NCBI RefSeq assembly: GCF_002113125.1
Contig: NZ_NEJP01000008.1
Location: forward strand, 124,001-188,000
Length of the DNA stretch: 64,000 nucleotides
Direction: 5' to 3'
From: Pseudomonas sp. B20(2017)
Lineage (GTDB): Bacteria > Pseudomonadota > Gammaproteobacteria > Pseudomonadales > Pseudomonadaceae
The position numbers and the translations under genes were made by a program. The notes below the pieces were generated by a model. The model had not been told where the DNA came from, searched no databases, and saw only the letters and a program-made list of their open reading frames with translations. Numbering within the stretch: the first letter of the stretch is position 1; the number at the start of each line of letters is the position of its first letter. Positions 9,100 through 19,070 of this stretch are shown in pieces.

Positions 9100-9507
9100 T
9101 CATTTCTTCCTTGGTATCAGCAAAGGTTTCGCTTTGCCCTGCTCTTTGTTTTTTGGTGATGCCTGCGGTTGAGTGCTTTGGTAGGCATGTATTCGGCCGT
9201 CACTGGTACGAAGGGCCCCCAGCGCGCGGACACGGCCTGTCTTGCCTGTCTGAGCCGCAGCCATCGGGCTCGCACGTGGAGGCTCGATCAGGCCGGAGAG
9301 CAGGTCCAGAGAATCAAACTCTCGTAGCACTGCGATCAGTAGCTGTAGGGTGCCTTTGCCTTTTTCCAGCTTTTGAATCGTGGGAGTACTGACACCGACA
9401 CTTTCTGCAAGCTGGTCTTGTGTGATGTCCTTGCGCAGGCGGCGCGCGCGCAGGGCCTCGCCCAGTTGGGCAGAAATTGCGTCATCACTTTTACGCTGTA
9501 TTCGCAT
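9100..9507 (-). CDS. hipB: HipB-type antitoxin, XRE-family DNA-binding protein
   Basis: Antitoxin and autorepressor of the HipBA pair. An XRE helix-turn-helix covers about residues 15-65, with DITQDQLAESVGVSTPTIQKLEKGKG as the recognition core. The C-terminus is unusually long and basic (about 60 residues rich in K, Q, P and A), far beyond E. coli HipB. An in-frame ATG exists at 9537, but the start at 9507 (MRIQRK) is preferred. It leaves the operator-like repeat at 9511-9531 outside the coding sequence and has AAAGGA upstream, although the 11-base spacing is long. First gene of the pair. Confidence 0.8.
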   Translation of the reverse strand: MRIQRKSDDAISAQLGEALRARRLRKDITQDQLAESVGVSTPTIQKLEKGKGTLQLLIAVLREFDSLDLLSGLIEPPRASPMAAAQTGKTGRVRALGALRTSDGRIHAYQSTQPQASPKNKEQGKAKPLLIPRKK

Positions 9508-9976
9508 AAAGCAAATATTCCTTTGTTTTATTGCCATTTTTTTGGCTTAAGGGAAATATTTTTTTATATTGTGCAGAATTTTAGATCTGGTGGTTCGAGC
9601 TGGTAAAGAAAGTTTTATTTGCTTTAGGCGATGTAAAGCATGCATGTGCAAATATTTCTTTGTGTTATAGCTCAGCTGAGATCTTGTGACGGTTTTTGCG
9701 ATCCTCAGGGCGCTTTTTCGGACCAGCGGATTCAGAATTCGCCGTTCCGGGGACGCTCTGCATACAGCTCTCGGCTCCAGGTTGGTTGTCTGGAGATACT
9801 TCCAATTCAATGCGAATGCTACGTGCGATGTGAAAGAGTGCACAGGGTCTTCATGTAGGCTTTTTCCTGTCCATAGGTGAGCGGATTCTTGATTTGTTAT
9901 TTCACTGATTGTCCCAGCGACAACGCGCATCCAAGCGACTAGTTTCGAAGATCACGCACCTTCAAGGATCAATGGA
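9508..9976. promoter_or_regulatory. AT-rich hipBA control region with repeated operator-like boxes
   Basis: About 470 bases, AT-rich compared with the flanks. Boxes: GCAAATATTCCTTTG-T-TTTAT at 9511-9531 and a 19/21 identical direct copy at 9648-9668. A related inverted half, AAGGGAAATATTT, lies at 9549-9561. These are candidate HipB binding sites. No protein gene is credible in the remainder. Confidence 0.55.
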
Positions 9977-11185
9977 ATGAGAGGGCGGTTCACTCACGTG
10001 CTACGACTGGACGGCTATTTCAGCACCATGGCCTGGGTGCTGGCGGCGCTGCTGTTCATCAATCGCCTGAGCAGCATGGTCAAGCTGTTCATGGCGTTGT
10101 ACTTGCGGCAGGAGCTGGGGCTTGCGATCGAAACCGTCGGCTGGCTGCTGGCGGCATATGGCGGTGGTCTGCTGATCGGCTCGATGCTCGGCGGGTGGCT
10201 CAGTGATCACGTGCGCACGGCGCGGCTGACGGCGGCGCTGTTCTTCATCTCTGCGTGGGTTCTGGTGTTGCTGGGACTGGTCACTCAAGTACCGTTACTG
10301 GCCGGGTTGCTGTTGCTCAGCGGCACTCTCGATGGGGCGATCCGTACGCTGCATCAGCGACTGATCATGGAGTATTGCGAGGTTGCACAGCGCCCACGGG
10401 CGCAAGCGTTGAGTCGCATCGCCCGGAACCTCGGGATGGCCGCTGCCGGTGTAGCGGGTGGTGTTCTGGCGCAGGTGGATTTTCGCTGGGTGTTTTTCAT
10501 CAGCGCCGGGCTCACGCTGCTGGCGTTGCTCTGGTTTGTCCACACAACCTGGCGCCGGCCGGTGCTGATCGCTGACGAGGCGCCGCAGGCGCAATCGGGT
10601 TCGGGTCTGCCCTATCGCGACAAGCCTTTTCTCTGGTTACTGGCGGCGACCGTCCTTCTTGGCATGGCGTTCGACACGGTCTACAGCACCTTGGGCAACT
10701 ACCTTCGCGACTATTACCGCTTGAGTACCGAGGCCATCGGCTGGCAGTTCGCGATCAATGCGATTCTGGTGGTGGCGCTGCAGATTCCCATGTCGCACTG
10801 GGGGGAACGCTGGGGCGCGCGTCGGCCGTTGATCGCCGGTTGTGTGCTGCTGGCGGTCGGGCTCGGCATGTTGCCGCTGGGTTCCGGTTTGTTTTATGCC
10901 TGCCTTTCGACCGTGATCTGGACGCTGGGGGAGGCGTTGTTCATGCCGCCGTTGAACGTGCTGGTGATGCAGCATGCGCAAACCGGAAAGAGCGGTCGCT
11001 ACTTCGGACTGTTCTTCATGGCCTGGAGTGCGAGTTCGCTGTTGTCGCCGGTGCTGGGTGGGCAGCTCTATGGGCAGTTCGGTGGCCACAGTGTCTGGCT
11101 GGCGAGTGCGGTGCTGGCCTTGATGTCAGTGCCGCTGATTTATCAGGCCACCCGCATGCGAGCCACACAAGGCGCAGACGCTTAG
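9977..11185 (+). CDS. MFS transporter, probable drug or metabolite efflux protein
   Basis: 402-residue inner-membrane protein with twelve predicted helices in two halves separated by a short loop (about residues 195-215). The MFS motif A region is GGGLLIGSMLGGWLSDHVRT between helices 2 and 3. The first helix is preceded by a short cytoplasmic N-terminus (MRGRFTHVLRL). Start chosen from AAGGA 8 bases upstream; another ATG five bases earlier is out of frame. It stands alone and diverges from hipBA. The substrate is not predictable. Confidence 0.8.
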   Translation: MRGRFTHVLRLDGYFSTMAWVLAALLFINRLSSMVKLFMALYLRQELGLAIETVGWLLAAYGGGLLIGSMLGGWLSDHVRTARLTAALFFISAWVLVLLGLVTQVPLLAGLLLLSGTLDGAIRTLHQRLIMEYCEVAQRPRAQALSRIARNLGMAAAGVAGGVLAQVDFRWVFFISAGLTLLALLWFVHTTWRRPVLIADEAPQAQSGSGLPYRDKPFLWLLAATVLLGMAFDTVYSTLGNYLRDYYRLSTEAIGWQFAINAILVVALQIPMSHWGERWGARRPLIAGCVLLAVGLGMLPLGSGLFYACLSTVIWTLGEALFMPPLNVLVMQHAQTGKSGRYFGLFFMAWSASSLLSPVLGGQLYGQFGGHSVWLASAVLALMSVPLIYQATRMRATQGADA

Positions 11186-11345
11186 CCGATCCGGTTATGG
11201 GGGTTATTCGAAAGCGGTCTGTCCACGCATGGCATTACCAGGCCTTGGTTGGCGTCCTATCTGGTGAACCCGGCGGATCGGAACTAGATTTCAATCAGCG
11301 TCAGGTCAGCATGAATTTCTAACCTGGAACAGGATGGACTCGGCT

Positions 11346-11606
11346 ATGAAAAACAGGTTGCTACGCGTTTTGCTGCTGTTGAAAGTGATGGTGATGCTGT
11401 CCCTCGGCACCGCGACGGCCTTGGCCGAGTGCGAGGATCACGATACTCAGGCATCGAGCGGGCAGGTGGGGCACAGCGCGCTGATGCTGGCCAAGTCCGA
11501 GTCCGAGCCGGGTGATCAGGGCCAGGGCGGCAGCGCCGACGATGACGACTCGACCACCGATGAGCCGGACACCGACGATCCGGACGAGGGCGACAGCCAG
11601 ACGTAG
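11346..11606 (+). CDS. small secreted highly acidic protein, unknown function
   Basis: 86 residues. A signal peptide (1-26, MKNRLLRVLLLLKVMVMLSL then ATALA) is followed by ECEDHD and a tail of about 55 residues dominated by Asp, Glu, Ser and Gly (ADDDDSTTDEPDTDDPDEG). Strongly acidic exported peptides of this kind can bind cations or positively charged partners, but no family is recognised. Start chosen at 11346 because GGA lies 7 bases upstream, while an ATG at 11334 lies directly on its possible ribosome site. A strong terminator follows. Confidence 0.65.
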   Translation: MKNRLLRVLLLLKVMVMLSLGTATALAECEDHDTQASSGQVGHSALMLAKSESEPGDQGQGGSADDDDSTTDEPDTDDPDEGDSQT

Positions 11607-11621
11607 ATTCCAGCCAAAAGA

Positions 11622-11668
11622 AAACCCCTTCTACCTCGACTGATGCGCAATCGAGGCAGAAGGGGTTT
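11622..11668 (+). terminator. long intrinsic terminator-like hairpin
   Basis: AAACCCCTTCTaCCTCGA pairs with TCGAGGcAGAAGGGGTTT across an 11-base loop: an 18-bp stem with one mismatch, flanked by A run and TTT. Confidence 0.75.
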
Positions 11669-11703
11669 GGTCAACACTTCAACTCAGAGAACAACCCAAC
11701 TCT

Positions 11704-11794
11704 TGTGGGCGCGAGCCTGCTCACGATTGCGGTGTGTCAGTTGATAGGCATGTCGACTGATCCAGTGCCTTCGCGAGCAAGCTCGCTCCCACAG
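11704..11794. repeat. REPIN (two inverted REP sequences)
   Basis: GTGGGCGCGAGCCTGCTCACGA at the left and TCGCGAGCAAGCTCGCTCCCAC at the right, inverted around a ~45-base spacer. Lies at the 3' end of dppF. Confidence 0.85.
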
Positions 11795-11822
11795 TATTTT
11801 GTGTCGATCTCCAAATCTGCTT

Positions 11823-12802
<980 letters not shown>

Positions 12803-12803
<1 letters not shown>

Positions 12804-13771
12804 TACGCCACCTCCTGGTTCAACGGGTAGAAGCAGCGGGCGAGGCTGTTGCTTTTCGGGTCAAGGGTCGGACGCTGCGCGCGGCAGCTGTCCTGCACGT
12901 ACGGGCAGCGCGGCGACAACAGGCAACCTTGCGGGCGGTCGTAACGGCCGGGAACGATGCCCGGCAGAGTCGCCAGACGCTCGGCACCCTGGCTGTGTTC
13001 CGGAATCGCCTTGAGCAGTGCTTCGCTGTACGGGTGGGCCGGGATGTCGAACAGCTGCGGCACCTGACCGACTTCAACGGCTTGACCGGCGTACATCACG
13101 CACACGCGCTGGGCGGTTTCGGCCACCACGGCGAGGTCGTGGGTGATCAGCACCAGGCCCATGTTCTGCTCTTTCTGCAACGCCAGCAGCAGGTCCATGA
13201 TCTGCGCCTGAATCGTCACGTCGAGTGCGGTGGTCGGCTCGTCGGCGATCAGCAGTTTCGGCTCGCCGGCAATTGCCATGGCAATCGCCACACGCTGGCT
13301 CATACCGCCGGAGAGTTGGTGCGGGTAGGCGTCCATGCGGCTTGCAGCGCCCGGGATTTCGACTTTTTCCAGCAATTCGATGGCACGCTTGCGGGCGGCC
13401 TTGCCGGACATTTTCAGGTGCAGGCGTAGCACTTCTTCGATCTGGAAACCGACGGTGTAGCTTGGGTTCAGCGCGGTCATCGGATCCTGGAAAACCATGG
13501 ACAGGTCTTTACCGACGATCTGCCGACGCTGGCGATTGCTCAGTTTGAGCATGTCTTTGCCGTCAAAGCTCAGCGAGTCGGCGGTGACGATCCCCGGGTG
13601 CTCGATCAGGCCCATCAGCGCCATCATGGTCACGGACTTGCCGGAACCCGACTCGCCCACGATCGCCAGGACTTCGCCCTTGTCGACTTTCAGGTCGAGG
13701 CCGTCGACGACCGGGGTGGCGTTCTTGTCGCCGAAGCGAACGTTGAGATTCTTGATTTCTAACAGTGACAT
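12803..13771 (-). CDS. dppD: dipeptide ABC transporter ATPase DppD
   Basis: First ATPase of the peptide importer, 322 residues. Walker [11 protein letters not shown], signature [14 protein letters not shown], Walker [13 protein letters not shown], and the C-terminal family extension with [14 protein letters not shown]. Start taken at [10 protein letters not shown] (13771) with GAGGAG 8 bases upstream; the longer in-frame ORF adds a non-conserved 15 residues that overlap dppC. Distance to dppC is about 10 bases. Confidence 0.93.
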
Positions 13772-13781
13772 GGGAATCTCC

Positions 13782-14708
13782 TCAGGCGGCGTTCTTGAGT
13801 TTCGGGTCCAGCGCATCGCGCAGGCCGTCGCCCATCAAGTTGATTGCCAGCACGCTGAGCAAAATGGTCAAACCAGGCAGACTCACCACCCACCAGGCGC
13901 GTTCGATGTAGTCGCGGGCCGAGGCCAGCATGGTGCCCCACTCAGGGGTTGGCGGCTGGACGCCGAGGCCGAGGAAGCCCAGGGCGGCGGCATCGAGGAT
14001 CGCCGAGGAGAAGCTCAGGGTCGCCTGAACGATCAGCGGTGCCATGCAGTTCGGCAGCACGGTGATGAACATCAGGCGCGGCAGGCCGGCACCGGCCAGG
14101 CGCGCAGCGGTCACGTAGTCGCGGTTCAGCTCACCCATCACGGCGGCACGGGTCAGACGCACGTAGGACGGCAGCGAAACCACGGCAATCGCGATCACGG
14201 TGTTGATCAGGCCAGGGCCGAGGATGGCGACGATCGCCACGGCCAGCAGCAGCGACGGCAGGGCCAGCATGATGTCCATCAGGCGCATGATGGTCGGGCC
14301 GACCACCTTCGGGAAGAAACCGGCGAACAGACCCAGCAGGATCCCCGGAATCAGCGACATCACCACCGACGACAGACCAATCAGCAGCGACAGGCGCGAA
14401 CCCTGGATCAGACGCGACAGCAGGTCGCGGCCCAGTTCGTCGGTGCCGAGCAGGAATTGCATCTGGCCGCCTTCAAGCCACGCCGGCGGCGTCAGCAGGA
14501 AGTCACGGTATTGCTCGCTCGGGTTATGCGGGGCGACCCACGGCGCGAAGATCGCGCAGAAAATCACCAGCAGCATGAACAGCAGGCCGGCGACGGCGCC
14601 CTTGTTCTTGGCGAAGGCCTGCCAGAACTCTTTGTACGGTGACGGGTACAGCAGACTTTGATCCACGGCGGTGGCGGCGGTGACTACTGAGGAAGTTGGA
14701 GTGCTCAT
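13782..14708 (-). CDS. dppC: dipeptide ABC transporter permease DppC
   Basis: 308-residue inner-membrane permease. A cytoplasmic N-terminal stretch (1-38) leads to a first helix [20 protein letters not shown], then an OppC-type periplasmic loop. The EAA-type loop [20 protein letters not shown] contacts the ATPases. Start MSTPTSS at 14708 is used; the reading frame is open further upstream but that extension overlaps dppB and is low-complexity. It pairs with DppB. Confidence 0.92.
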   Translation of the reverse strand: MSTPTSSVVTAATAVDQSLLYPSPYKEFWQAFAKNKGAVAGLLFMLLVIFCAIFAPWVAPHNPSEQYRDFLLTPPAWLEGGQMQFLLGTDELGRDLLSRLIQGSRLSLLIGLSSVVMSLIPGILLGLFAGFFPKVVGPTIMRLMDIMLALPSLLLAVAIVAILGPGLINTVIAIAVVSLPSYVRLTRAAVMGELNRDYVTAARLAGAGLPRLMFITVLPNCMAPLIVQATLSFSSAILDAAALGFLGLGVQPPTPEWGTMLASARDYIERAWWVVSLPGLTILLSVLAINLMGDGLRDALDPKLKNAA

Positions 14709-14719
14709 GGGTATTGACC

Positions 14720-15730
14720 TCAGCGCTGATGACGGATGCGTGGGTTGGCAAAGCCGTAGAGGATGTCCACCACGAAGTTGACCAGAATCACCAGGCAGGC
14801 GATTAACAGGATGCCGTTTTGCACAACCGGGTAGTCCCGGGCGCCGATGGCTTCGATCAGCCATTTACCGATGCCGGGCCAGGAGAAAATGGTTTCGGTC
14901 AGAACCGCACCGGCCAGCAGGGTGCCGACTTGCAGGCCGACCACGGTCAGTACCGGAATCAGTGCGTTGCGCAGGCCGTGGACGAACACCACGCGCGACG
15001 GCGACAGGCCTTTGGCCCGGGCAGTACGAATGTAGTCTTCACGCAACACTTCGAGCATCGACGAACGGGTCATCCGCGCGATCACCGCCAGCGGAATGGT
15101 GCCCAGCACGATGGCCGGCAGGATCAGGTGATGCAAGGCATCGAGAAACGCGCCGGTGTCATCAGCCAGCAGCGTGTCGATCAGCATGAAGCCGGTGCGC
15201 GGCTCGATGTCGTAAAGCAGGTCGATCCGCCCGGACACCGGGGTCCAGCCCAGGCTCACCGAGAAGAACATGATAAGGATCAGGCCCCACCAGAAAATCG
15301 GCATCGAGTAACCCGCGAGGGAGATGCCCATCACCCCGTGGTCGAACAGGGATCCTCGCTTGAGGGCCGCGATCACCCCGGCCAGGAGGCCCAGGATGCC
15401 GGCGAACAGCAGGGCGGCCATGGACAGTTCCAGGGTCGCCGGGAAGAGGGAGGTGAACTCGGTCCACACGCTTTCACGGGTGCGCAGGGATTCGCCGAGG
15501 TCGCCGTGGGCCAGTTTGCCGATGTAGTCCAGGTACTGGGCGTACAACGGTTTGTTCAGACCGAGGCGTTCCATTGCCTGAGCGTGCATTTCGGGGTCGA
15601 CCCGACGTTCGCCCATCATCACTTCCACGGGGTCGCCGGGAATCATGCGAATCAACGCGAAGGTCAGCAAGGTGATGCCGAAAAACGTGGGGATCAATAA
15701 CCCCAGTCGGCGGGCAATAAAACTAAACAT
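14720..15730 (-). CDS. dppB: dipeptide ABC transporter permease DppB
   Basis: 336-residue inner-membrane permease of the OppB/DppB family. It begins with the invariant type MFSFIARRLGLLIPTFFGIT. The first periplasmic loop includes RMIPGDPVEVMMGERRVDPE, and the EAA loop is MLEVLREDYIRTARAKGLS. Six helices are predicted. It follows dppA4 with a GC-rich stem-loop between them, which is commonly where binding-protein mRNA is stabilised relative to permease mRNA. Confidence 0.93.
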   Translation of the reverse strand: MFSFIARRLGLLIPTFFGITLLTFALIRMIPGDPVEVMMGERRVDPEMHAQAMERLGLNKPLYAQYLDYIGKLAHGDLGESLRTRESVWTEFTSLFPATLELSMAALLFAGILGLLAGVIAALKRGSLFDHGVMGISLAGYSMPIFWWGLILIMFFSVSLGWTPVSGRIDLLYDIEPRTGFMLIDTLLADDTGAFLDALHHLILPAIVLGTIPLAVIARMTRSSMLEVLREDYIRTARAKGLSPSRVVFVHGLRNALIPVLTVVGLQVGTLLAGAVLTETIFSWPGIGKWLIEAIGARDYPVVQNGILLIACLVILVNFVVDILYGFANPRIRHQR

Positions 15731-15763
15731 CTTGTGTGCTACCTCATCAGCCGGTTAGGCGTG

Positions 15764-15793
15764 CCCGGCGACCCTGGGGTCAGGGAGGCCGGG
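15764..15793 (-). other. intercistronic stem-loop dppA4-dppB
   Basis: CCCGGC..CCCTG-loop-CAGGG..GCCGGG with no T run. Likely an mRNA-stability or partial-attenuation element that allows more binding protein than permease. Confidence 0.5.
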
Positions 15794-15804
15794 AGTTTTC
15801 TTAT

Positions 15805-17400
15805 CTACTTCACCTGGGTGGTGGCGAAGTTATTGGTTGTCAGAGGGCTGATGTGATAACCCTCTACGTTGTTGCGCATTGCGGTGAACATCCGGGTGTG
15901 AGCCATGCTGATCCACGGCTGGTCCTGATTGAAGATGACTTGCGCCTCTTCATACAGCTTGGCGCGTTCGGCCGGATCTACTTTAGCCCGTGCTTCGTCG
16001 AGCAGGGTCTGGAATTTCTCGTTGCACCAGCGAGCGTAGTTTTCGCCGTTCTTGGCCGCTTCGCAACTGAGCATAGGCGTCAGGAAGTTATCCGGGTCGC
16101 CGTTGTCGCCCGCCCATCCGGCCGAAACCATGTCGTGCTCGCCGGCCTTGGCGCGTTTGAGCATCTCGCCCCACTCCATCACGCGGATGTCGATCTTGAT
16201 CCCGACTTTGGCCAGGTCAGCCTGCATCATCTGCGCGCCCAGCATCGGATTCGGGTTGGTCGGGCCGCCGCCGTTACGGGTGAACAGGGTGAACGTGGTG
16301 CCTTCCGGTACACCGGCTTCCTTGAGCAGGGCGCGGGCCTTGTCGAGGTCACGAGGCGGGTTTTTTAGCTCGTGGTTGTAGCCCAGCAGGGTCGGCGGGT
16401 ACGGGTTGACCGCGACCGACGCGTTGCCTTTGCCGAACAGGGCGTTGACGTAGGCTTCCTTGTCGAAGGCGATGTCGATCGCTTTACGCACCCGCACGTC
16501 GCTGATGTATTTGTGTTGAGTGTTCATGGCGATGTACGAGACGGTCATCGCGTCCATTTCATCGACTTTCAGGTTGCTGTCTTTCTTGATGCTCGGGATG
16601 TCATCCGGTTTCGGATACAGCGCGATCTGGCACTCATTGGCCTTGAGCTTTTGCAGACGCACGTTGTTGTCGGTGGCAATCGCCAGGATCAGCGCGTCAG
16701 CCGGGGCCTTGCCACGGAAGTAGTCCGGGTTGGCCTTGAAGCGAACCTGGGCGTCTTTCGCGTAACGCTGGAAGATGAACGGACCGGTGCCGACCGGTTT
16801 GTTGTTCAGGTCGCCGGTCTTGTTGGCCTTGAGCAACTGGTCGGCGTATTCGGCCGAATAGATCGAGGAGAACGCCATGGCGATGTCGGCCAGGAACGGC
16901 GCTTCGCGACGCGTCAGGGTGAATTTGACGGTGCTGTCGTCGATTTTCTCGACGCTTTTCAGCAGTTCCTTGAAGCCCATGCTTTCAAAGTACGGGAAGC
17001 CCACGCTCGACAGCTTGTGCCACGGGTGATTCGGGTCCAGCTGACGCTGGAAACTCCAGACCACGTCGTCGGCGTTCAGGTCGCGGGTCGGCTTGAAATA
17101 TTCGGTGGTGTGAAACTTGACGCCTTTGCGCAGGTGGAACGTGTAGGTCAGGCCGTCTTCGCTGATGTCCCAGGATTCGGCCAGCGCCGGAATCACTTCG
17201 GTAGTGCCGGGCTTGAAGTCCGCCAGGCGGTTGAAGATGGTTTCGGCCACCGCGTCGGCAGTGACTGCAGTCGTGTACTGGACCATATCGAAGCCTTCCG
17301 GACTGGCTTCGGTGCAGACCACCAAGGGTTTGGCCGAGACGCCGACAGCGACACTCAGCAACGCAGCCGCGATGGCCGCACGTAGGGGAAGCATTTTCAT
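15805..17400 (-). CDS. dppA4: peptide ABC transporter substrate-binding protein (DppA4-like)
   Basis: Periplasmic solute-binding protein family 5, 531 residues. Signal peptide about 1-23 (MKMLPLRAAIAAALLSVAVG..VSA-KPL). The mature start LVVCTEASPEGFDMVQYTTA and later GTGPFIFQRYAKDAQVRFKAN are the family 5 signature. It is the binding protein directly upstream of dppBCDF and differs most from the three others (VVCTEASPEGFD versus the VFCSEGSPAGFD/VYCSEASPAGFD of the rest), suggesting another peptide preference. Start MKMLPLR preferred over an upstream in-frame codon at 17454, because the signal peptide begins there and AGAGGG precedes it. Confidence 0.88.
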   Translation of the reverse strand: MKMLPLRAAIAAALLSVAVGVSAKPLVVCTEASPEGFDMVQYTTAVTADAVAETIFNRLADFKPGTTEVIPALAESWDISEDGLTYTFHLRKGVKFHTTEYFKPTRDLNADDVVWSFQRQLDPNHPWHKLSSVGFPYFESMGFKELLKSVEKIDDSTVKFTLTRREAPFLADIAMAFSSIYSAEYADQLLKANKTGDLNNKPVGTGPFIFQRYAKDAQVRFKANPDYFRGKAPADALILAIATDNNVRLQKLKANECQIALYPKPDDIPSIKKDSNLKVDEMDAMTVSYIAMNTQHKYISDVRVRKAIDIAFDKEAYVNALFGKGNASVAVNPYPPTLLGYNHELKNPPRDLDKARALLKEAGVPEGTTFTLFTRNGGGPTNPNPMLGAQMMQADLAKVGIKIDIRVMEWGEMLKRAKAGEHDMVSAGWAGDNGDPDNFLTPMLSCEAAKNGENYARWCNEKFQTLLDEARAKVDPAERAKLYEEAQVIFNQDQPWISMAHTRMFTAMRNNVEGYHISPLTTNNFATTQVK

Positions 17401-17428
17401 CAAGAACCCTCTGCAATCGGTTGAAGAC

Positions 17429-17471
17429 AAAAAGCCGAACGGCCGACTCGTCACTGAGTCAGCCGTCGGCT
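17429..17471 (-). terminator. intrinsic terminator after opdP, inside the dpp cluster
   Basis: AGCCGA.GGC.GACTC-loop-GAGTC.GCC.TCGGCT followed by TTTTTG on the minus strand, 8 bases past the opdP stop. Separates the porin transcript from dppA4-dppBCDF, at least partly. Confidence 0.75.
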
Positions 17472-17478
17472 GGCGTTT

Positions 17479-18894
17479 TTACAGGATGTTGAATGGAACG
17501 GTGGTCACCAGACGGAACTCGTTGATGCTGCCGTCAGCCTGGTTCTCGCTCGCGCGGTGCGCGGTGTAGGTCGCGCGAACGGTGGTAGCTTTCAGAGGAC
17601 CGCTCTGTACGGCATAAGCGGCACCGATGCCGTATTCATAGTGGTGCTCGCCGTCCATCGACTGCACGCCGTCGTAGCCGCCACCTTTGTAGTGAGTGCC
17701 GTCGATGCCCCAGCCGCGCGCCTGGTAGATGTTGAACTTCAGGCCTGGCACGCCGTATTCGGCCATGTTCAGACCGTAAGCGACCTGGAAGGATTTCTCG
17801 TTCGGGCCGTTGAAGTCCGACAGCAGGGAGTTGGCCAGGTAGATGCCGTTGGTTTCGTGCAGGTAGTCGAAGTACTCGTTACCGTTCACTTCCTGGTAGG
17901 AGAAGGTCAGGGTATGCGCCTGGTGAGTCAGACCGAACGACAGGGAGTAGGTGTCGTTGTCGATTTCGCCCAGTTTTTTCTTACCTTCGTCCACGGTCTT
18001 GTAGTAGTTCAGACCGGTGGTCAGAGCCAGCACCGAGCTGTCACCCAGCACGTGGGTGGCGCCGAAGTAGTACTGGTTCCACAGGTCTTCGGCCTGGGTG
18101 CCCCACAGGCTGGTGGTCAGGCTGGCGAACGGCTGGTACGAGATGCCGCCGGTGTGAACGTGGTCGGCTTCGGCATCGATCGCGCCGTATTCGGAGCGGA
18201 ACTTGCTCAGGCTTTCTTCAGTACGCGGCGAAACGCGGTCGAACGAGGCCAGGTCGAAGGACAGGTTGTTCAGCTCTTCGCTGTGGATCGCAATACCTTC
18301 AAAGCTCGATGGCAGCGGACGGTTGCCGATCACGTCGACCTGCGGGCTGCTGAAGTTCATGCGGCCGGCGGTCAGGGTGGTGTTGGAGATACGCGCCTTG
18401 ACGTTGGCCAGGCCGACTTTGCTCCACTGACCCTGGGCTTCGCCGCCTTCACGGGTCAGGGTACGGTTGTTGCCCGCGCCCGGACGGGTGCCCGGTGCGC
18501 CGCCGTTGTTGGACGCCAGGTTCTCGCGGTCACGCTCCAGCGCGATGGCGTTGTAGGCCGCCACTTCGGTGCTGAAACCCACAGTACCTTCGGTAAAGCC
18601 CGAGTTGTACTTGACGATGGTGCCTTGTACCCAGTTGATACGGCGGTCGGTCGGAGTGGCCACGCCATCCTTGCGATAGGTGAACTTGCCGCCGCGCTTC
18701 AGTTGTTCGTTGGCGTACCAGTTACGGGTCGTGCCGCTGACAGTGCTGCCTTCGAGGAACCCGGTAGCTTCAGACTGGGCGCTTTTTTCGTTGACGGTCA
18801 CCGGAGTGAACGCCTGGCTTTGGGTTTCCGCGTAAGCCGTGGCGGTGATGCTGCTGATGGCCAAGGCCAATATCGCGGTGTTGCTCAGTTTCAT
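17479..18894 (-). CDS. opdP: OprD-family outer-membrane porin for peptides (OpdP-like)
   Basis: 471-residue 18-stranded OprD-type porin. Signal peptide 1-22 ending TAYA-ETQ. The block GFLEGSTVSGTTRNWYANEQ near the mature N-terminus is typical of the family, and the final residues FRLVTTVPFNIL give the terminal beta-strand, although ending in Leu rather than the usual Phe. Alternating amphipathic strands fill the rest. Its place between dppA genes supports the OpdP assignment (dipeptide entry, as in P. aeruginosa), which provides the outer-membrane step for DppABCDF. The upstream gap has a LacI-type palindrome (18973-18984), hinting at separate regulation. Confidence 0.87.
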   Translation of the reverse strand: MKLSNTAILALAISSITATAYAETQSQAFTPVTVNEKSAQSEATGFLEGSTVSGTTRNWYANEQLKRGGKFTYRKDGVATPTDRRINWVQGTIVKYNSGFTEGTVGFSTEVAAYNAIALERDRENLASNNGGAPGTRPGAGNNRTLTREGGEAQGQWSKVGLANVKARISNTTLTAGRMNFSSPQVDVIGNRPLPSSFEGIAIHSEELNNLSFDLASFDRVSPRTEESLSKFRSEYGAIDAEADHVHTGGISYQPFASLTTSLWGTQAEDLWNQYYFGATHVLGDSSVLALTTGLNYYKTVDEGKKKLGEIDNDTYSLSFGLTHQAHTLTFSYQEVNGNEYFDYLHETNGIYLANSLLSDFNGPNEKSFQVAYGLNMAEYGVPGLKFNIYQARGWGIDGTHYKGGGYDGVQSMDGEHHYEYGIGAAYAVQSGPLKATTVRATYTAHRASENQADGSINEFRLVTTVPFNIL

Positions 18895-18972
18895 GGGTGA
18901 AGCTCCTTTACTTTCTTTTTATGCCGGCTTTTTTTGTTGGCCGGTTATTGGTTTAGAACTCATTCACACATC

Positions 18973-18984
18973 GCAAACGTTTGC
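18973..18984. promoter_or_regulatory. LacI/PurR-type palindromic operator candidate upstream of opdP
   Basis: GCAAACGTTTGC is a perfect 12-bp palindrome with central CG, the form bound by LacI/GalR-family regulators including PurR. It lies 79 bases before the opdP start, in promoter position. Confidence 0.5.
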
Positions 18985-19070
18985 AAAAGGCCTGATTGGC
19001 GAATTTCGGCAAAGCGCTTGCGTGAGGGGGTAGACGGCCCCCTCAGCATTGCGGCTAATCGGTTTGGTGT

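Noticed and set aside
9547..9930. 127-codon minus-strand ORF upstream of hipB
   Set aside because: AT-rich, no ribosome site, no family features; its internal NTKKY/NIKKY similarity merely reflects the operator-like repeats.
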